Positions 6,578 to 9,781 of a stretch of 9,781 nucleotides of DNA are shown here, one piece after another. The notes beneath the pieces were generated by a model. The model was not told the DNA's origin, did not search any database, and worked only from the letters and a program-made list of their open reading frames with translations. The stretch is from assembly GCA_964526945.1 (NCBI GenBank), contig CAZGNA010000102.1:1-9781 (forward strand), written 5' to 3'. Positions within the stretch are counted from its first letter, which is position 1; each line of letters opens with the position of its first letter. Made by a program: the position numbers and the translations under genes. This stretch comes from Fervidifonticultor sp964526945. GTDB lineage: Bacteria; Sysuimicrobiota; Sysuimicrobiia; Sysuimicrobiales; Humicultoraceae.

Positions 6578-6587
6578 CCTCCCTCCC
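6578..6587 (-). promoter_or_regulatory. Shine-Dalgarno that sets the peroxiredoxin start
   Basis: GGGAGGGAGG on the minus strand just before ATG 6574 selects this start over an ATG 17 codons upstream, whose extension does not resemble the family. Confidence 0.7.
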
Positions 6588-6614
6588 GTAGAGCGCGCGG
6601 CCTTCCGACCGTAC

Positions 6615-7517
6615 CTAGGCCGCACGTCGGAGCACGTCCTCCAGGGCCGGTCGCAGCTCCGGCCACCGGAACGCGAAGCCGACCGCCTCGAGCGTCGCGG
6701 GCCGGACGCGCTGGCTCGCCAGGATCGTCTCGTCGGCCATCGCCCCCAGCACGAGGCGCAGCGCGACCGCCGGAACGGGCAGCACCGCAGGCCGGCGCAA
6801 CGCCGCGCCCAGCGCGCGGGCGAACTCGCGCTGCGTCACCGGCGTCGGACTCACGACGTTCACGGGGCCGTCGAGCGCGGGCACACGCAGCGCCGCCAGC
6901 ACCGCGCCCACCACGTCGTCCAGGTGCACCCAGCTCCACCACTGCCGCCCGCTGCCCAGCGGGCTCCCGAGCCCCAGGCGAAAGGGCAGCAGCAGGGGCG
7001 CCAGCACGCCCCCGCGCGGTGCCAGGATCAGCCCGAAGCGGGTGCAGACCACCCGCGCGCCGTACGCCCGGGCGCGGCGTGCCTCGGCCTCCCACGCCTG
7101 CACCAGGTCGGCCAGGAAGCCCTGTCCCGGGTCCGAGGACTCGGTGAGGACCTCGTCGTCGCGGTCGCCGTAGTAGCCGATGGCCGACGCCGACACGAAC
7201 ACCGACGGGCGCGCGTCCAGGCGCCCGATGGTCTCCACCAGCAGCCGGGTGGCGCCCACGCGGCTGGCCACCATCTCGTGGCGGGCGCGGCGGGTCCAGG
7301 GCCAGCGCGCAATGGCCCGTCCCGCCAGGTTGACCACGGCGTCGGCGCCCTCCAGCGCTGCGGGGTCGAGGCTTCCGCCGGCGGGGTCCCAGAAGACCTC
7401 GTCTGACGCTGCCGGCGCGCGCCGCACCAGGCGCTGCACCTGGTGGCCCTCCGCCCGCAGCGCCGCGGCGACCGCGCGGCCGATCAACCCCGACGCGCCA
7501 GCCATCACCACGCGCAT
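6615..7517 (-). CDS. TIGR01777-family NAD(P)-dependent epimerase/dehydratase-like protein (YfcH-like)
   Basis: This is an extended short-chain dehydrogenase fold protein of 300 residues, normal for the TIGR01777 (E. coli YfcH, plant SulA-like) family. The Rossmann glycine motif GASGLIG is at 7-13. VNLAGRAIARWPWT at about 62-75 is characteristic of the family, with R80-x5-SR at 85-86. VSASAIGYYGD at 108-118 holds the tyrosine region, and WWSWVHLDDVVGAV is at about 193-206. A C-terminal DUF1731-like domain covers about 245-298, with GAMADETILASQRVRPATLE. The reaction is not established for the family; a nucleotide-sugar or other dinucleotide-dependent conversion is assumed. ATG 7517-7515 starts at the first beta strand (MRVVMAGASG), with a GGGG run a few bases upstream. 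It ends at TAG 6617-6615. It lies 99 bases after the LivK-like gene and 40 bases before the peroxiredoxin gene. Confidence 0.92.
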   Translation of the reverse strand: MRVVMAGASGLIGRAVAAALRAEGHQVQRLVRRAPAASDEVFWDPAGGSLDPAALEGADAVVNLAGRAIARWPWTRRARHEMVASRVGATRLLVETIGRLDARPSVFVSASAIGYYGDRDDEVLTESSDPGQGFLADLVQAWEAEARRARAYGARVVCTRFGLILAPRGGVLAPLLLPFRLGLGSPLGSGRQWWSWVHLDDVVGAVLAALRVPALDGPVNVVSPTPVTQREFARALGAALRRPAVLPVPAVALRLVLGAMADETILASQRVRPATLEAVGFAFRWPELRPALEDVLRRAA

Positions 7518-7616
7518 GGGTGCCCCATTTTCACATAGAACCGATGCGGCGGACTCGCTATGCCGCGTCGCCGCCGGCGCGTGCCGCCCGGGAGCGCCGG
7601 AGCGGACGTCTGCCGG

Positions 7617-8885
7617 TCACCGTGCCGTCCACGCGGGCATCGGGTAGATCGGCGCCGCCACCCGCGCCTCCGGCGGCCACACCGCCACGACGCGCTGGTT
7701 CTGGATCTGGATGGGCACCGACGTGCCCCGGACGTTCTTGCCCTGCTCGTTCCAGCCGATGGGGCCCCAGAACGTCCGCGGCGCCAGCGACAGCAGCGCC
7801 TGCCGCACGGCCTCGCCGTCGACCCTGCCCGCGGCCTGCAGCGCCAGCTGCAACACGAGGCCCGCCATCGTCCCCGAGGCGGTGTGGTAGCCGGGCGTGT
7901 ACCCTTTCCACCGCTCGATCGCCGTTGCGTAGTCCGCCGCGCAGCCGAACGGCGGGTCACCGCAGTACTTCAGGGTGGGTAGCCACCACTCCGACCCGTA
8001 GATGTAGTTGGCGTCGGCGCCCAGCGACCGGACGAAGTCGGGGATGGCCGGACCGGCCGTGAAGCCCATGATCCGCGGCGCAAACTGCAGCTCCTTGGCC
8101 TGCTTGGTGATCAGCAACGCGTCCTGGAACAGCGTCGTGGCCAGAAAGACCTCGGGGTTGAGCGCCTTGACCTGCGTGAGGATCGACGACACGTCGGTGG
8201 CGTTGGCCGGGTACCGCTCCTTGAAGACCACCTGGAACCCCCGCTGCTCGGCGTAGCGCGCCGCACCTTCGCCCGCCGCGATGCCGAACGGATCGTCGCG
8301 GATCATGATGGCCATGCGGGTCGGGCGAGGTGTCGCCGCCGCGGCCATGTCGATCAGGCCCCGCAGGTAGGTGCTGGCGGGCGGCAGGATGGAGAAGATG
8401 TAGCGGTAGCCGCGCTCGTAGATGGTGTCGGCGTTGGCCTGGGGCGCGATGGTCACCACCCGGTAGCGTTCGGAGATCGTGCTCGTGGCCTGGAAGATGG
8501 CGCTCGAGAACGGCCCCAGCACGAACGCCACCTTGTCGTCGGTGATGAGCTTCTCGGTGAGGCGGGCCGCCGTCTCCGCCTTGGACTCGTCGTCGTAGTA
8601 CTTGATCTCGACCCGGTAACGCTGGCCACCGACGGTGATGCCGCCGCGCTCGTTCACGGTGCGCACCCAGAAGTCGTAGCCGTCCTTCACGAAGTTGCCT
8701 TCCCGCGACACCGGCCCGGTCAGCGCGATGGCCGCCCCGAGCCGGAGGACCGGCTCCTGGGCCTGCACCCGTCCGGCACCCGTGGCGCCCAGGGTGACGA
8801 GCGCCGCCGCAAGGAACAGCACGCCGCCGGTCGCCACGCGCCCGTACCATCGCGACGCCCACCCCGTTGCCCTCGACATCCGCAT
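7617..8885 (-). CDS. Branched-chain amino acid/amide-type ABC transporter substrate-binding protein (LivK-like)
   Basis: This is a periplasmic binding protein of the Peripla_BP_6 (LivK/AmiC-like) family, 422 residues. The export signal covers about 1-42, with a charged start, a hydrophobic stretch VLFLAAALVTLGATGAG and a likely cut after VQA. It has no lipobox cysteine. The mature part opens with LRLGAAIALTGPVSREG, followed by GYDFWVRTVNERGGI, RYRVEIKYYDDESKAETAA, FVLGPFSSAIFQATSTISE and the second lobe from RPTRMAIMIRDDPFG. A late C-G-D-P-P-F-G-C pair may form a disulfide. ATG 8885-8883 is chosen because AGGAGGGA (8891-8898) precedes it; an ATG two codons on is a possible alternative, and the longer upstream frame is non-family sequence. 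It ends at TGA 7619-7617. It follows livF by 103 bases, the usual neighbourhood. The ligand could be branched-chain amino acids, amides, urea or aromatic acids. Confidence 0.93.
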   Translation of the reverse strand: MRMSRATGWASRWYGRVATGGVLFLAAALVTLGATGAGRVQAQEPVLRLGAAIALTGPVSREGNFVKDGYDFWVRTVNERGGITVGGQRYRVEIKYYDDESKAETAARLTEKLITDDKVAFVLGPFSSAIFQATSTISERYRVVTIAPQANADTIYERGYRYIFSILPPASTYLRGLIDMAAAATPRPTRMAIMIRDDPFGIAAGEGAARYAEQRGFQVVFKERYPANATDVSSILTQVKALNPEVFLATTLFQDALLITKQAKELQFAPRIMGFTAGPAIPDFVRSLGADANYIYGSEWWLPTLKYCGDPPFGCAADYATAIERWKGYTPGYHTASGTMAGLVLQLALQAAGRVDGEAVRQALLSLAPRTFWGPIGWNEQGKNVRGTSVPIQIQNQRVVAVWPPEARVAAPIYPMPAWTAR

Positions 8886-8930
8886 AGGTCTCCCTCCTGT
8901 CCGTGGGGGTCCCACGTTGTGTACTCTCCC

Positions 8931-8961
8931 GAGGCCTGGTCCCTCCTGCCGGCCAGGCCCC
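8931..8961 (-). other. Stem-loop between livF and the LivK-like gene
   Basis: GGGGCCUGG (8961-8953) pairs with CCAGGCCUC (8939-8931) through nine pairs, one of them a G-U wobble, around a 13-base loop. It starts 27 bases after the livF stop. There is no T-tract, so it is more likely an intercistronic stabiliser or partial terminator that separates ATPase from binding-protein expression than a full terminator. The role is inferred. Confidence 0.4.
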
Positions 8962-8988
8962 TCCGCCCTGCCGCCCGCCTGCCTGCCG

Positions 8989-9711
8989 CTAGATCCCAAC
9001 GAACGACTCGCGCACCCGGACGTCGGCGAGGAGGTCGGCGCTGCTGCCGGCCAGCGTGATCGCGCCCGCCTCCAGCACGTAGCCCCGCGCCGCGATGCCC
9101 AGCGCCGTGGCCACGTCCTGCTCGACCAGCACCACGGCGATGCCCTGACGGTGGATCGCGTCGATGGCCTCGATGAGCCGGTCGACGACGATGGGCGCCA
9201 GCCCCAGCGACAGCTCGTCGATCAGCAGCAACCGGGGGCGCGCCATCAGCGCCCGCCCGATGGCGCACATCTGCTGCTCGCCCCCGCTCAACGTGCCCGC
9301 CAGCTGGTCGCGCCGCTCGCCCAGCACCGGGAAGAGCGTCTCCACCCGCTCCAGGTCGTCGGCGATCACCGACGGCGGGCTGCGCCGCAGGAACGCCCCC
9401 ATGAGCAGGTTCTCGCGCACCGTCATGCCGGGAAACAGCTGCCGGCCTTCGGGCACCATGACCAGCCCCGCCGCGACCCGCTGGTGGGCCGGCCGTGCCG
9501 TGATCTCCTGGCCGTCGAACCAGATGCTGCCCGTCCGCGCGGGCAGCAGCCCCGCCAGCAGGCGCAGCAGCGTGGTCTTCCCGGCGCCGTTGGCCCCGAT
9601 GAGGGCCACCGCCTCGCCGGCCGCCACGTGCATGGTGATGTTCCACAGCACCTGCACGCTGCCGTAGCCGCCACCGAGCCCGCGCACGTCCAGCAGCGCC
9701 GGGCCGGTCAC
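8989..9711 (-). CDS. livF: Branched-chain amino acid-type ABC transporter ATPase, LivF family
   Basis: This is the cytosolic ATP-hydrolysing subunit of a LivFGHMK-type importer, 240 residues, normal LivF length. Walker A GANGAGKT is at 39-46. The Q-loop region PEGRQLFPGMTVRENL (87-102) has the R-Q-L-F-P typical of LivF. The ABC signature LSGGEQQ is at 141-147, and Walker B LLLID with catalytic E166 is followed by LSLGLAP. VEQ at 196-198 stands where most ABC ATPases have the H-loop histidine, which is normal for the LivF/LivG group. The C-terminus is short and ends ESFVGI at TAG 8991-8989. The start is GTG 9711-9709. Its bases overlap the TGA of an upstream open frame (GTGA), which suggests coupling to a preceding gene, expected to be livG. 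The LivK-like binding protein follows. Confidence 0.95.
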   Translation of the reverse strand: MTGPALLDVRGLGGGYGSVQVLWNITMHVAAGEAVALIGANGAGKTTLLRLLAGLLPARTGSIWFDGQEITARPAHQRVAAGLVMVPEGRQLFPGMTVRENLLMGAFLRRSPPSVIADDLERVETLFPVLGERRDQLAGTLSGGEQQMCAIGRALMARPRLLLIDELSLGLAPIVVDRLIEAIDAIHRQGIAVVLVEQDVATALGIAARGYVLEAGAITLAGSSADLLADVRVRESFVGI

Positions 9712-9781
9712 GAGCCGTCACCGTCCCCGCCACGCGGCTGGACGCCCGGTCCCGACCACGCCAGCGGCGCATGACCGGTCA
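9708..9781 (-). CDS. Possible C-terminal tail of the upstream gene (perhaps livG), cut by window edge
   Basis: One minus-strand frame is open from the window edge and stops at TGA 9710-9708, which overlaps the livF start as GTGA. The 23 or so visible residues (ending GGDGDGS) are low in information and not recognisable. The call rests only on the overlap geometry and on the common livG-livF order. Two other frames also end within 75 bases, so the true stop could differ. Confidence 0.3.
   Translation of the reverse strand, partial: TGHAPLAWSGPGVQPRGGDGDGS

Noticed and set aside
7518..7616. A promoter for the epimerase-like gene (TAGCGA, 17 bases, TATGTG)
   Set aside because: Each hexamer matches consensus at only three positions and nothing else supports it; the gene may be co-transcribed with the LivK-like gene.
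1..9781. CRISPR array, tRNA, rRNA, insertion sequence, integrase or phage genes
   Set aside because: No regularly spaced repeats, transposase motifs, cloverleaf-like sequences or rRNA-like stretches were seen on either strand.

Overview
This is a very GC-rich bacterial window (roughly 70 % G+C by eye) with tightly packed genes. All confident genes lie on the minus strand except one truncated gene at the left edge. Both solute-binding proteins have export signals without a lipobox cysteine. I read that as soluble periplasmic proteins of a diderm organism, probably an uncultured soil, sediment or groundwater lineage; the taxon cannot be fixed from sequence alone.

Minus-strand order, from the right edge leftward in the direction of transcription: (1) a branched-chain amino acid / amide type ABC transporter end, with a possible tail of an upstream gene (9708-9781), a LivF ATPase (8989-9711) and a LivK-like binding protein (7617-8885); (2) a redox/oxidoreductase group, with a TIGR01777/YfcH-like NAD(P)-dependent epimerase-fold protein (6615-7517), a peroxiredoxin of the BCP/PrxQ type (6089-6574) and a thioredoxin-fold, deiodinase-like protein (5194-5943) interrupted by one in-frame TGA; (3) a peptide-type ABC cassette, with an SBP family 5 binding protein (3430-5019) and the permeases dppB (2229-3149) and dppC (1342-2232, ATGA overlap), then a zinc carboxypeptidase-like / aspartoacylase-family hydrolase (340-1292) broken by one frameshift. 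Converging from the left is the C-terminal end of a protein (1-306) that resembles the tail of M28-type peptidases.

The most interesting point is the TGA at 5737-5739. It falls exactly where the first active-site cysteine of a thioredoxin-fold protein belongs (F-G-S-F-T-[TGA]-P-Y-C). The reading frame and family similarity continue through it to a natural stop at 5194. Directly downstream, a perfect 8-bp stem with a GGC loop begins 9 nt after the TGA and matches the known layout of bacterial SECIS elements. I therefore call a probable selenocysteine-containing, iodothyronine-deiodinase-like selenoprotein of 249 residues. A conventional gene caller would split or truncate it.

Other points: a perfect 32-bp loopless palindrome between the binding-protein gene and the permeases; the absence of local ATPase genes for the peptide transporter; and stem-loops behind livF and behind the selenoprotein gene. 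No rRNA, tRNA, CRISPR array, insertion sequence or integrase was seen. No gene-free stretch exceeds 300 bases.
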